Shown: positions 53,791 to 62,331 of the stretch, piece after piece | Numbering within the stretch: the stretch's first letter is position 1 | How the letters are laid out: every line of letters starts with the position of its first letter | Source of the DNA: Woeseiaceae bacterium | GTDB taxonomy: Bacteria > Pseudomonadota > Gammaproteobacteria > Steroidobacterales > Woeseiaceae | Direction: 5' to 3' | NCBI GenBank assembly: GCA_021773035.1 | Contig: JAJFKU010000052.1 | Span: 72,040 to 136,039, forward strand | DNA length: 64,000 bases | Notes under the pieces: model-generated | What the model saw: only the letters and a program-made list of their open reading frames with translations | What the model was told of the DNA's origin: nothing | The model's database searches: none | Position numbers and translations under genes: made by a program

Positions 53791-55274
53791 TGGGGAAGTA
53801 TTTGCTTGCAATCGACCAGGGGACCAGCAGTAGTCGCGCCGTTGTCTATGACCACGATACGTCGGTGGTCGCCAGCGCGCAGCAGGAGTTTCCGCAAATT
53901 TATCCACAGCCGGGGTGGGTAGAGCATGACCCGGAGGCGATTTGGGCTTCGGTATCCGCGGTTACAAAAGATGCGATGAGTTCTGCCGGTGCCGGTCCTG
54001 CAGACGTTACGGCAATCGGTATCACCAATCAGCGCGAAACTACTCTGATCTGGGACCGCGACACGGGGCAGTGCATTTACAATGCGATCGTCTGGCAGGA
54101 TCGTCGCACTGCCGACTATTGTCGGGAGCTCAAAAAAGACGGGCTTGAAACCCTCATCGCGAGCAAGACCGGTCTGCGGCTCGATCCGTATTTCTCCGCC
54201 AGCAAGATTGCCTGGATACTCGATAATGTCGACGGTGCCCGTCGCAGCGCTGAAGCCGGCAGGCTGGCGTTCGGTACTATCGATTGTTTTCTTCTCTGGC
54301 GGCTGAGCGGCGGCGCGCAACACGCCACCGACGCGACAAACGCTTCCCGCACGATGTTGTTCAATATTCACACTCAGCAATGGGATGACGAGCTGCTTGA
54401 GGCATTCAATGTGCCGCGGGTTTTGTTGCCGGAGGTCAAAGACAGTGCGGCCGAATTCGGTGTCACGAGAGATTCGTTCTGCGGCGGCGCAATTCCCATC
54501 CTCGGTATTGCGGGTGATCAACAGGCGGCATTGATCGGGCAGGCGGGTCTTGAAACCGGTATGACGAAGAGCACTTATGGAACCGGGTGTTTTGTCATTG
54601 CGAATACGGGATCGAAAGCGCTGGTGTCGAAGCAGCAACTCTTGACGACGGTCGCCATGCGTCTGGACGGTGACGTGACCTATGGCCTCGAAGGCAGTGT
54701 ATTCGTCGCCGGATCTGCAATGCAGTGGTTGCGAGACGAGTTGGGTATTATTGAGTCTGCGCCGGAGTCCGAAGCTATGGCAGTGCGTACCGGCGTTGTT
54801 GAGGACGTTGTAGTAGTGCCTGCATTTACCGGACTTGGAGCGCCGTACTGGGACCCCGACGCACGCGGTGCAATCCTCGGTCTGACGCGTGGCAGCGGGC
54901 GTGACCAGATCGTCACGGCGACACTGCAGTCCGTCGCTTATCAAACACGCGACCTGATCGATGCGATGGCGGACGACGGTTTATCGCCGAGCGTAATCCG
55001 TGTTGATGGCGGTATGGTTTCGAATGACTGGTTCCTGCAGTTTCTGGCCGACGTTCTCGATATCGCCGTCGAGCGACCGGTCAACGTGGAATCGACTGTT
55101 TTGGGCGCGGCTTATCTCGCCGCTTTCAAAGCGGGCGTATTGCAGAACAGCGGGCAGATTTCCGAGTACTGGCAGTGCGAATCCCGATATGAGCCGCAAA
55201 TGCCGGCCGAGCAGCGTGAACGACTGCTGCAAGCGTGGAAAGAGGCGGTCAGCCGTGTACGGTCAAACGGGTAA
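53790..55274 (+). CDS. glpK: Glycerol kinase
   Basis: GTG 53790 is chosen: it follows a GGGGGGTGAG box and gives the family start [20 protein letters not shown], 494 aa. Signatures of FGGY kinases are seen: the ATP-binding [27 protein letters not shown], the catalytic Asp region [10 protein letters not shown] and [12 protein letters not shown], and the late [18 protein letters not shown]. It phosphorylates glycerol to sn-glycerol 3-phosphate. No glpF or glpD is beside it, so the pathway is split. The downstream kinase gene begins 7 nt after its stop. Confidence 0.95.
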   Translation: MGKYLLAIDQGTSSSRAVVYDHDTSVVASAQQEFPQIYPQPGWVEHDPEAIWASVSAVTKDAMSSAGAGPADVTAIGITNQRETTLIWDRDTGQCIYNAIVWQDRRTADYCRELKKDGLETLIASKTGLRLDPYFSASKIAWILDNVDGARRSAEAGRLAFGTIDCFLLWRLSGGAQHATDATNASRTMLFNIHTQQWDDELLEAFNVPRVLLPEVKDSAAEFGVTRDSFCGGAIPILGIAGDQQAALIGQAGLETGMTKSTYGTGCFVIANTGSKALVSKQQLLTTVAMRLDGDVTYGLEGSVFVAGSAMQWLRDELGIIESAPESEAMAVRTGVVEDVVVVPAFTGLGAPYWDPDARGAILGLTRGSGRDQIVTATLQSVAYQTRDLIDAMADDGLSPSVIRVDGGMVSNDWFLQFLADVLDIAVERPVNVESTVLGAAYLAAFKAGVLQNSGQISEYWQCESRYEPQMPAEQRERLLQAWKEAVSRVRSNG

Positions 55275-55280
55275 GGTCTG

Positions 55281-56567
55281 TTGCTAAGAACACGCCAGCG
55301 AATCGGAAAATACCGGATACTCGGACGCATCGCGTCCGGGCCGCTGGCGGATGTGTACCGCGCCCAGGACACCATTCAAAAAATGAAGGTTGCCCTGAAG
55401 ATTCCGAAAGCGGGCGACGACACGGGTCACGAGGAATTCTTGCACGAGGTCCGCGTGGCGACCAAACTCAGGCACCCGAACATCCTGTCAGTCTTGAACG
55501 CCAGCTATATCGACGGCGATTTCGTGATTGCGATGGAGTTGGGCGAGGAGTCGCTGGCCGATCGCCTGGAACGTCGTATTTCTACGGCGCGTGCACTCGA
55601 CTTATCGGCACAGGCGCTGGCGTCGATGGCCTATGCGCACGAGCACAAGATCATTCACTGCGATATCAAACCAGAGAACTTCATATTGTTCGCCGGCGAT
55701 CGCCTGAAGCTGGCCGACTTCGGCTTTGCCAAGCTGAACCTCCGAACGCTTAAGGCATCGGGTTCAGGGACTATCGACTATATTGCGCCCGAACAGGCGA
55801 TGGGCCGGCCGAAGTTCCAGTCCGATGTGTTCTCGCTGGGGCTGGTGATCTACCGCTTGTTATCGGGCCGCCTGCCTGAGTGGCCGTTCGAGTGGCCGTT
55901 GGCCGGCCAGGAAAAACTGGCGGCGAGGGTGAAGCCGGAAGTCATCGATGTTTTGAAAAAAGCGATTCAACTGGATCCGAAACAACGTTATCGCGATGCC
56001 GTGCAGATGTATTCCGCCTTCCGAAAGGCGCAGAGCACGGCGCGAAAACAAAAGCGCTCCAAGCCGCCAAAGTGTGGCCGCCCCGATACGTCGTGGAGAA
56101 AGATGCGGTGGCGGGAGTTTCAGCGCCAGTTCAAATCGCAACTCGAGACGCGGCACTCGTGCCGACGCTGCGAGGGCCCGGTGTCCGAGAGCATGCAATG
56201 CTGCCCGTGGTGCGGCTTCGACAATCCGGCGCGCGGCTCCGAATCGCGATTGCCGTCCAGCTGCCCGCGCTGCGAGCGCGGTGTCAAGAGCGACTGGGAT
56301 TACTGCGCCTGGTGTTATGGGTCCGGATTTGTCGAGGAAACCAGCCGTACCTATCCGGACAAACGCTACAGTGCCCGCTGCGACGGCGAGCGCTGCCACG
56401 GGCCGCTGATGCCCTTCATGCGTTATTGTCCCTGGTGTCGAAAAAAAGTCCGGCGCGCCTGGAAGCTGAAGGGCAGCCGGCACGCCTGTAAGTCCTGTAA
56501 CTGGGGTATCGCACGCGAATTCTGGAATTACTGCGCATGGTGCCGCGAGCCGGTGCATCGTGAGTAG
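55281..56567 (+). CDS. Ser/Thr protein kinase with C-terminal zinc ribbons
   Basis: A 428-aa protein from TTG 55281. Kinase domain about residues 8-250: glycine loop GRIASGPLADVY, Lys40 (VALKI), Glu56, catalytic Asp128 in HCDIKPEN and Asp146 in DFG; APEQ at 169-172. The conserved Arg of HRD is a Cys, so activation-loop control is likely absent. The C-terminal third has paired CxxC sites: Cys294/297 with 308/311, 328/331 with 342/345, 383/386, and 403/406 with 418/421, i.e. three to four zinc ribbons. No membrane helix, so it is cytoplasmic. It overlaps the PP2C gene by 8 nt, an obvious kinase-phosphatase pair. Confidence 0.9.
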   Translation: MLRTRQRIGKYRILGRIASGPLADVYRAQDTIQKMKVALKIPKAGDDTGHEEFLHEVRVATKLRHPNILSVLNASYIDGDFVIAMELGEESLADRLERRISTARALDLSAQALASMAYAHEHKIIHCDIKPENFILFAGDRLKLADFGFAKLNLRTLKASGSGTIDYIAPEQAMGRPKFQSDVFSLGLVIYRLLSGRLPEWPFEWPLAGQEKLAARVKPEVIDVLKKAIQLDPKQRYRDAVQMYSAFRKAQSTARKQKRSKPPKCGRPDTSWRKMRWREFQRQFKSQLETRHSCRRCEGPVSESMQCCPWCGFDNPARGSESRLPSSCPRCERGVKSDWDYCAWCYGSGFVEETSRTYPDKRYSARCDGERCHGPLMPFMRYCPWCRKKVRRAWKLKGSRHACKSCNWGIAREFWNYCAWCREPVHRE

Positions 56568-57414
56568 TGGGGGTGATGGAATCAAGCAAGGCGAACAACA
56601 GCAACTTAACGACGTACTGGTGCTTGACGGTGCGTTCGAAGCTGACCGCGTCGAGACCGGCGTTGCCGCAGGTAATGTGATCGCCTATACCTGTCGCGAC
56701 CCGTACAAAGATACCGAAAACGAAGACACCGTTGCGATACTTCCCTATGGGCCCGCGGCGGCAGTTCTGGCGGTTGCCGACGGGGCCGGGGGGCTGCCTG
56801 CCGGTAAGCGGGCGTCGCTGACGGCCGTCACCGCGCTGGCAGCGTCGTTGCAGTCAGCGATGGATAAGACAACGCTTCTGCGGACCGCCATATTGAACGG
56901 TATCGAGGCGGCGAATCTTGCCGTTTTGGCTCTCGGCAACGGTTCCGCGACTACCTTAACCGTTATCACCATCGAAGGTCGCCTGATACGCTCCTATCAG
57001 GTTGGCGATTCGGAAGCTATCGTGATTGGACAGCGCGGCCTGGTTAAGCTGCAGACGACAGCGCATTCACCGACCGGCTTCGCGGTCGAGGCGGGATTCC
57101 TGGACCAGCGCGAGGCGCTGCATCATGCGGAGCGCCACCTGGTATCAAACTTCATCGGTACATCGGACATGCGTATCGACGTCGGTACCGAGGTCGAGCT
57201 GGACCTCCGGGACACGGTTTTTCTGGCCAGCGATGGATTGATGGACAATGTCCATGTCGATGAGATTATCGAGTTGGTTCGTAAAGGGCCGCTGGCGAAC
57301 GCCGCCGATGCGGTAGTCGATGTTGCCAGGCAGCGTATGAAAAAGGCCCGAGACGGGCAGCCGAGCAAGCCCGATGATCTCTCGGTTATTCTCTATCGCA
57401 AGCCGGGTCGCTAA
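56560..57414 (+). CDS. PP2C family protein phosphatase
   Basis: A 284-aa cytoplasmic protein from GTG 56560. PP2C motifs occur in order: DPYKDTENEDTVAI (Asp/Glu metal region), VLAVADGAGG, SYQVGDSEAIV, FLASDGLMDN and KPDDLSVIL, which carry the acidic metal ligands. It should remove phosphate from Ser/Thr of targets of the neighbouring kinase. No transmembrane segment; it therefore works on the cytoplasmic parts of the system. The 8-nt overlap with the kinase gene supports strict co-translation. Confidence 0.92.
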   Translation: MSSGGDGIKQGEQQQLNDVLVLDGAFEADRVETGVAAGNVIAYTCRDPYKDTENEDTVAILPYGPAAAVLAVADGAGGLPAGKRASLTAVTALAASLQSAMDKTTLLRTAILNGIEAANLAVLALGNGSATTLTVITIEGRLIRSYQVGDSEAIVIGQRGLVKLQTTAHSPTGFAVEAGFLDQREALHHAERHLVSNFIGTSDMRIDVGTEVELDLRDTVFLASDGLMDNVHVDEIIELVRKGPLANAADAVVDVARQRMKKARDGQPSKPDDLSVILYRKPGR

Positions 57415-57605
57415 AAAAGTAATAAATTACAAAGAGATACGATTCGTGATGAAGCCGTGATACCTATCCAATAGGATGTGAATCAACAGATGATGCACGC
57501 GGGCCAGGGGAGTATCATCGTGATTATTGCGTAATCCCCGGGTGATTGTGGAACTCCACCGCTGTTTTGGTGCCCAAACCCCTAGATACAGACGAGGCGA
57601 TGACA
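57415..57605. promoter_or_regulatory. AT-rich gap with a palindrome before the lipoprotein genes
   Basis: This 191-nt gap is the only substantial break in the cluster from 51.3 kb to the end. It starts A/T-rich and contains the perfect palindrome CCTAT-CCA-ATAGG (57463-57475). A promoter for the envelope part of the cluster is likely, but no clear -35/-10 pair is asserted. Confidence 0.4.
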
Positions 57606-58613
57606 ATGAAAGCAGCCAAGATCGGCGACACGCGTCCCACGATTTCATGCTCCGGTGCAGCGATTGCCGCTTCACTGGCGTCCCTGCTGATACTCGCCGG
57701 TTGTGCGACAGCACCGGGCTACAACTCCGGTGTGAATCTGCCCGGTGGTGGTGGTGTCAGTATTCCGGGTGGTGGTTCGTCAGGCGGTGGCTCCTCGGGT
57801 GGCGGTTCTTCCGGCGGAGGTTCTTCCGGCGGAGGTTCATCCGGTGGCGGTTCGTCAGGCGGTGGCATGGGAATGCCAGGCGGCGGCGGTTCGTCCGGTG
57901 GCGGTTCGTCCGGCGGTGGTGGCATGACGGGCGGCGGTTCGTCCGGTGGTGGCGCGTCGGGCGGCGGCAGTTCCGGTGGCGGCATGTCGGGCGGCGGTGG
58001 TTCGGCCGGCGGCATGGGTCTGCCCGGTAATGCCGGTCTTCCCGGCAACGCACCTGCCGGTGGCAGCGGCGGCGGTGGTGCCGGCGGTGAAGAATGCCAG
58101 GACGGCGGTATCAGCGGCGGTGGTATCGGCGGTGGTATGGGCTGCGACCAGGGCGGCGGTGTCGGTCAGTTTCCCGGCGATCCAAATCGTGCTGAACAGC
58201 TTGGTGAAGAACTCGATAAGTCCGTCGGCGATTTCGACGAGGCGATCGGCGAAGAACAGCGCCAGGTTTCATCTGTCGGCCGGGATACCGAGGGATTCGG
58301 TAGCGGCGGCTCCGGATCCGGTGGTTCTGTGGGTCTCGGCGAACAGGCCGCGGGTGCGTCCGGTGAGTCTGCCGGTGGTTCGCAGGGTGCCGGCGGCGCC
58401 GGTGGTGGTGGCGGCTCCGGCGAGAATCAGGCGGGTCCGCTGGGCGATATGAGCGACCAGGAGATTCAGGCGCGCATACCGGAGGACATCGAGGTCAGTA
58501 CCTACGATGACATTGTTGCCAGACAATTGCGCGAAGCCGCGATAGCCGAAGACGATCCGGAGTTGCGCGAGCGTCTTTGGGAGGAGTATCGCAAATACAA
58601 AGGGCTCAGATAG
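57606..58613 (+). CDS. Gly/Ser-rich lipoprotein
   Basis: A 335-aa protein; ATG 57606 is preferred as GAGG at 57594-57597 is 8 nt before it (the ATG at 57600 is too close). Signal with lipobox LILAGC, lipid Cys33. Residues about 45-170 are nearly all Gly, Ser and Met in GGGSSGGG-type repeats; the second half is also Gly-rich with a short Asp/Glu helix around 200-225. The last 50 residues (PEDIEVSTYDDIVARQLREAA) are charged and conserved-looking. Low-complexity chains of this kind can form flexible extensions or phosphoacceptor sites outside the inner membrane. Confidence 0.75.
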   Translation: MKAAKIGDTRPTISCSGAAIAASLASLLILAGCATAPGYNSGVNLPGGGGVSIPGGGSSGGGSSGGGSSGGGSSGGGSSGGGSSGGGMGMPGGGGSSGGGSSGGGGMTGGGSSGGGASGGGSSGGGMSGGGGSAGGMGLPGNAGLPGNAPAGGSGGGGAGGEECQDGGISGGGIGGGMGCDQGGGVGQFPGDPNRAEQLGEELDKSVGDFDEAIGEEQRQVSSVGRDTEGFGSGGSGSGGSVGLGEQAAGASGESAGGSQGAGGAGGGGGSGENQAGPLGDMSDQEIQARIPEDIEVSTYDDIVARQLREAAIAEDDPELRERLWEEYRKYKGLR

Positions 58614-58628
58614 GGAGCTTAGTAATAA

Positions 58629-59864
58629 ATGATGAGAATCCTTGCCTTAGTCCTCTTCACAGCGATATTCGGTGCCGGCTGTGCAGTACAGGAACTGGTC
58701 GTCGCCGAAGAAACCACGCTCGTCGTTGCCACGGAAACAGTCGATGAAGTGATGCTGCTTGATGTTGGTATCGTCGAATTCAATGCGATGATTCCGGAGG
58801 GCAATCGCGCGGAGAAAACCGGCATCTACGGCGACATCCGCCGTGCCGAAGCAAAGTACATCCCCTACCACCTGAAAACGACGCTGCAGGGCACCGGGCA
58901 CTGGGGTGCGGTTCGTGTAATACCTTCTGAAAAGGCATTCACCGATGTCGTCGTAAAAGGGGCTATCGAAAAGTCGGACGGCGAGTACATTGAGCTGGAG
59001 ATGTCGGTTTTCGATGCCGCCGGTCGGCACTGGTTTACGCGCAGTTACGAAACCCAGACCGGTTTGACGTCGTACTCGAAACGGCGCGACAGACGGCGAG
59101 ATCCCTACCAGAAAGTCTACAATGATTTTGCCAACGATCTGCAGCAATATGCGGCATCGATGCCGTCGAAGCAGCTGCAGCAGACACGGCAGATTTCAGA
59201 GCTCAAGTTCTTTGGCGACATGTCACCGGCTGCCTACAACAGCTATCTGACACACGATAAGGATGATTTGATCAGTGTCGTTCGCCTTCCCGCTGAAAAC
59301 GATCCGTCCGTCGCTCGCATGCGGCAGATTCGTGAACGCGATCGCCTGGTCGTCGATACACTCAACGAGCATTACGCCAACTTCTACTACGGCATCGCTA
59401 TTCCGTATCAGAGCTGGCGCAAGAACTCGCGCGCTGAAAGCGTCAAATTTCGCCAGGAAAAGCGCTCGGCACAGATGCAGGCGCTGGTCGGTGTCGTTGT
59501 GCTTGCCGGATCGCTGCAGATCGATACCAGCAGTTCGGGCAGTCGCAATACCAGGAACATCAACAGGGCGTTGCAGTACCAGGGGCTTTCTCGCGGGTTT
59601 AATACTGTGTTTGCGGCGATCAAGCGTAACCGTGAAGCCGGTTTGCATCTGGAAGCCATTTCGGAGCTTTCCGAGTCTTTCGGCAACGAGGCCGCGCCGA
59701 TGGTCGTGAATGTCGAAGGGCAGGAGCGTCGCCTCACCGGCACCGCCGAAGCGCAATACGAGAGCTGGCGGCAGTTGCTCAAGGAAATCTACGAAGCTGA
59801 AACGGGTTTTTCCTCAGCCGTTGAAGTCGGTACTCCTGCTCGAGTCCCGGAACCTACGGGATAA
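58629..59864 (+). CDS. Unknown lipoprotein of the kinase cluster
   Basis: A 411-aa protein with lipobox FGAGC (Cys18). After an acidic region rich in Val/Glu, residues 48-130 form alpha/beta segments (VGIVEFNAMIPEG, IPYHLKTTLQGTGHWGAVRVIP). Long basic/amphipathic helices follow in residues 220-380, with RQIRERDRLVVDTLNEHYANFYYGIAIPYQSWRKN. I recognise no family. It probably sits in the periplasmic face of the envelope and works with the Gly-rich lipoprotein encoded 16 nt upstream and the membrane kinase 14 nt downstream. Confidence 0.7.
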   Translation: MMRILALVLFTAIFGAGCAVQELVVAEETTLVVATETVDEVMLLDVGIVEFNAMIPEGNRAEKTGIYGDIRRAEAKYIPYHLKTTLQGTGHWGAVRVIPSEKAFTDVVVKGAIEKSDGEYIELEMSVFDAAGRHWFTRSYETQTGLTSYSKRRDRRRDPYQKVYNDFANDLQQYAASMPSKQLQQTRQISELKFFGDMSPAAYNSYLTHDKDDLISVVRLPAENDPSVARMRQIRERDRLVVDTLNEHYANFYYGIAIPYQSWRKNSRAESVKFRQEKRSAQMQALVGVVVLAGSLQIDTSSSGSRNTRNINRALQYQGLSRGFNTVFAAIKRNREAGLHLEAISELSESFGNEAAPMVVNVEGQERRLTGTAEAQYESWRQLLKEIYEAETGFSSAVEVGTPARVPEPTG

Positions 59865-59877
59865 GTAGCCGGTCGAA

Positions 59878-62331
59878 ATGCTCGAACTTAAACAAGGCAC
59901 TCAGCTAGCCGACCGATATACGCTCGTTCGCCGTCTGGGCGGCGATGGGCAGACACAGACATGGCTTGCCAGGGATCGTCTGACCCGCGCCTCGGTCGCG
60001 CTGAAGATCGGCGCCGACGATCCCCGTAGCGCCGATAGCCTGCGCCTGGAGTGGCAGGCCAGCATTCGCTTGATGCATGCGCATATCGTTCGCGTATTCG
60101 AATTCCATGCCGATGTCGGTGCTGCATTCTTCAGTCAACAATTTATCGACGGGCCTAATGTCGGTGTTCTGACCGGTCTGCCCGCGGCAGAAGTGCTCGC
60201 GCCTGTCGGGCAGTTGCTCGAGGCGCTGCAATATGTCCATGCGAAGGGTGTCGTGCATCGTGATATCAAAGCGTCGAATATACTGATTGACGCCAACGGC
60301 GCCCTGTATCTGAGCGATTTCGGCGTTTCCTGCGGTGTTGGAGAGCTTGCTTCCGGCGGTTCGCCGGTGGCACAAAGCCCGCAATCACTCCGGGGTGAGC
60401 CGGCGTCCACTGCCGACGATATTTTTGCGCTGGGGGCTCTGCTTCACGAATTACTGTCCGGCCGTCCGCCGTGGACCCCGGCGGACATGGCGGAGCACAT
60501 TGGGCAGCGCGCGCCGGAACCGCTGCGGGCCGCAGACGGGTCGCAATTGCCTGAGGCCGTGCTTGGCCTGGTAGGCCGAATGCTGGACAAAGATGCGAGT
60601 CGTCGACCGACGGCGGCCCAGGTTTCCGAGGAACTTGAAGCGGCCGGCTACAGGCCGGCTGTTGCGACGGTTCGCAACGCGGTTCCGCCGCAGCCGCGTG
60701 CAGACGAACTCATCGAATCGATAGAATCGATCCGGCCGTCGTCACGTCGCGAAAGCACCGTTTCGATGCCACCGGAGGCCGGCACTTCAGGGATCGGCCG
60801 CACATCGGCGGCGATAGGCCTGGGTGTACTGGTTGTCATACTTATCGCCGTTATCTTCATCCTGCCGGACAATGTTGCGAGGAAAGCCGATACTCCCCCA
60901 GCACCGGCAGCAGCACTCGAACGTGAGGTGTTACCGCCGACCGTCGTCGATGCGGAGGCCGAAGACCGCGGGGAAGTCTATGTCGACCCCGAAGTCCGTC
61001 GGCGTGTTAAGGGAGATGGCATCGTACCGACGCGTAAGCTGGCTGATGACGACGATATTACGTTTTCTGAAAATGCCGCAGACTACAGCGGTCTGGACGA
61101 GGAGGGGCGTGCGCGTTTCGACGCCGAGGTATCTGTTGGCGAGTTACTTGCTGCGTTGGAAGTGCTCGAGGCGCGTGGCGTGGAGCGCTGGGCAGCCAGG
61201 GAGTATCGGGCTGCCCGCGATCTGGCCGCCGATGGTGATGCTGCCTATCTAAAAACGGACTTCGCCTATGCGGATGAACTCTACCTCGGTGCTCTCACGA
61301 TCCTGGAGCCGCTCTACGAGCATATCGAGCCGACTTTCGAAAAAGCGTATACGGAAGCGGTAGCGGCCTTCGAGGCCGGCGATCGAGTGGCGGCACTGCG
61401 GCATTTCGAACTTGCGGTAGCAGTGACTCCCACTCATGCGGGAGCGAAAGCCGGCTACGACAGGGCCAGGAATCTCGAAACGGTGTTGCGCCTTATCGAT
61501 CAGGGCATAGAGTACGAAGAGGACCTTGATCTCGAAGCGGCGCTGCGAAGCTATGAACAGGCTGCCGAACTCGACCAGCTCTGGCAGCCCGCGCACGACG
61601 GCGTAAAGAGAGTTAAAGAGATTCGTACCAAGATGGAATTCGATGCTCGTATGTCCGATGGCTTCAGTGCCATCGCGAGCGGCGATTATCTGGCGGCACG
61701 GGCTGCTTTTCGTGTTGCAGAACGGCTGATTCCGAGTTCGAGTGAGCCGGCAGACGGACTGCTGCAGGTTGACCAGGGCCTGCGCCTGCAGGAAATTACA
61801 ACGCTGGAGCAGGAAGTGCTGTCATTGCAGGGAGACGAGCATTGGGACGCGGCTGTTAAGACCTATGAGGAGATTCTAAAGGTCGACAACACATTGATGT
61901 TTGCGCGCGAGGGTCTTACCAGGGCGCGCGAGATGAGCGAGTTACACGGGCATCTGGACGATCTCATCGCGGAGCCTGACAAGATCAGCTCGCCGCCGGT
62001 CATGCAGGAAGCGACGACGCTGGTCGTCAATATCACGACGCGACAGGATGTCGGTCCGCGGCTTGCGTCGCAGCGCGACGAACTGTCGCGTCTTCTGAAA
62101 CGTGCGGCTACGCCGTTGCCGGTGCAGCTCGTGTCGGATAATTTTACTGATGTCTCGGTCTACAGGATCGGTAGACTGGGCAACTTCACGAGAAAAGAAC
62201 TGAACCTGCGCCCCGGAACCTATGTTGTCGTTGGGTCGCGACCCGGCTATCGCGACGTGCGGCTTGAGTTCCGGGTTGCCCCGGAAGAGGACATCGGGCC
62301 TGTCGTTGTTCAGTGTGAGGAGAAGATTTGA
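59878..62331 (+). CDS. Transmembrane Ser/Thr kinase with extracytoplasmic repeat domain
   Basis: An 817-aa protein. Kinase at about 10-260: LGGDGQTQTWLARD loop, Lys43, Glu58, Asp129 in HRDIKASN, Asp147 in DFG; the APE motif is degenerate. A membrane helix at 312-330 (IGLGVLVVILIAVIFILP) leads to about 480 residues outside, with helical repeats (TPR-like EALEV/RAALRSYEQAAEL) and an end, LRPGTYVVVGSRPGYRDV, that looks like PEGA. Such PknB-like architecture senses envelope signals. Its stop overlaps the next gene's TTG by 4 nt. Confidence 0.9.
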   Translation: MLELKQGTQLADRYTLVRRLGGDGQTQTWLARDRLTRASVALKIGADDPRSADSLRLEWQASIRLMHAHIVRVFEFHADVGAAFFSQQFIDGPNVGVLTGLPAAEVLAPVGQLLEALQYVHAKGVVHRDIKASNILIDANGALYLSDFGVSCGVGELASGGSPVAQSPQSLRGEPASTADDIFALGALLHELLSGRPPWTPADMAEHIGQRAPEPLRAADGSQLPEAVLGLVGRMLDKDASRRPTAAQVSEELEAAGYRPAVATVRNAVPPQPRADELIESIESIRPSSRRESTVSMPPEAGTSGIGRTSAAIGLGVLVVILIAVIFILPDNVARKADTPPAPAAALEREVLPPTVVDAEAEDRGEVYVDPEVRRRVKGDGIVPTRKLADDDDITFSENAADYSGLDEEGRARFDAEVSVGELLAALEVLEARGVERWAAREYRAARDLAADGDAAYLKTDFAYADELYLGALTILEPLYEHIEPTFEKAYTEAVAAFEAGDRVAALRHFELAVAVTPTHAGAKAGYDRARNLETVLRLIDQGIEYEEDLDLEAALRSYEQAAELDQLWQPAHDGVKRVKEIRTKMEFDARMSDGFSAIASGDYLAARAAFRVAERLIPSSSEPADGLLQVDQGLRLQEITTLEQEVLSLQGDEHWDAAVKTYEEILKVDNTLMFAREGLTRAREMSELHGHLDDLIAEPDKISSPPVMQEATTLVVNITTRQDVGPRLASQRDELSRLLKRAATPLPVQLVSDNFTDVSVYRIGRLGNFTRKELNLRPGTYVVVGSRPGYRDVRLEFRVAPEEDIGPVVVQCEEKI

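Noticed and set aside
53580..54944. 454-codon reading frame on the minus strand opposite glpK
   Set aside because: Antisense shadow of the glycerol kinase codon pattern; composition is Arg/His-rich with no domain or start signal.
57770..57990. CRISPR or tandem DNA repeat array
   Set aside because: The repetition follows codons for Gly and Ser inside one reading frame with irregular units and no spacers.
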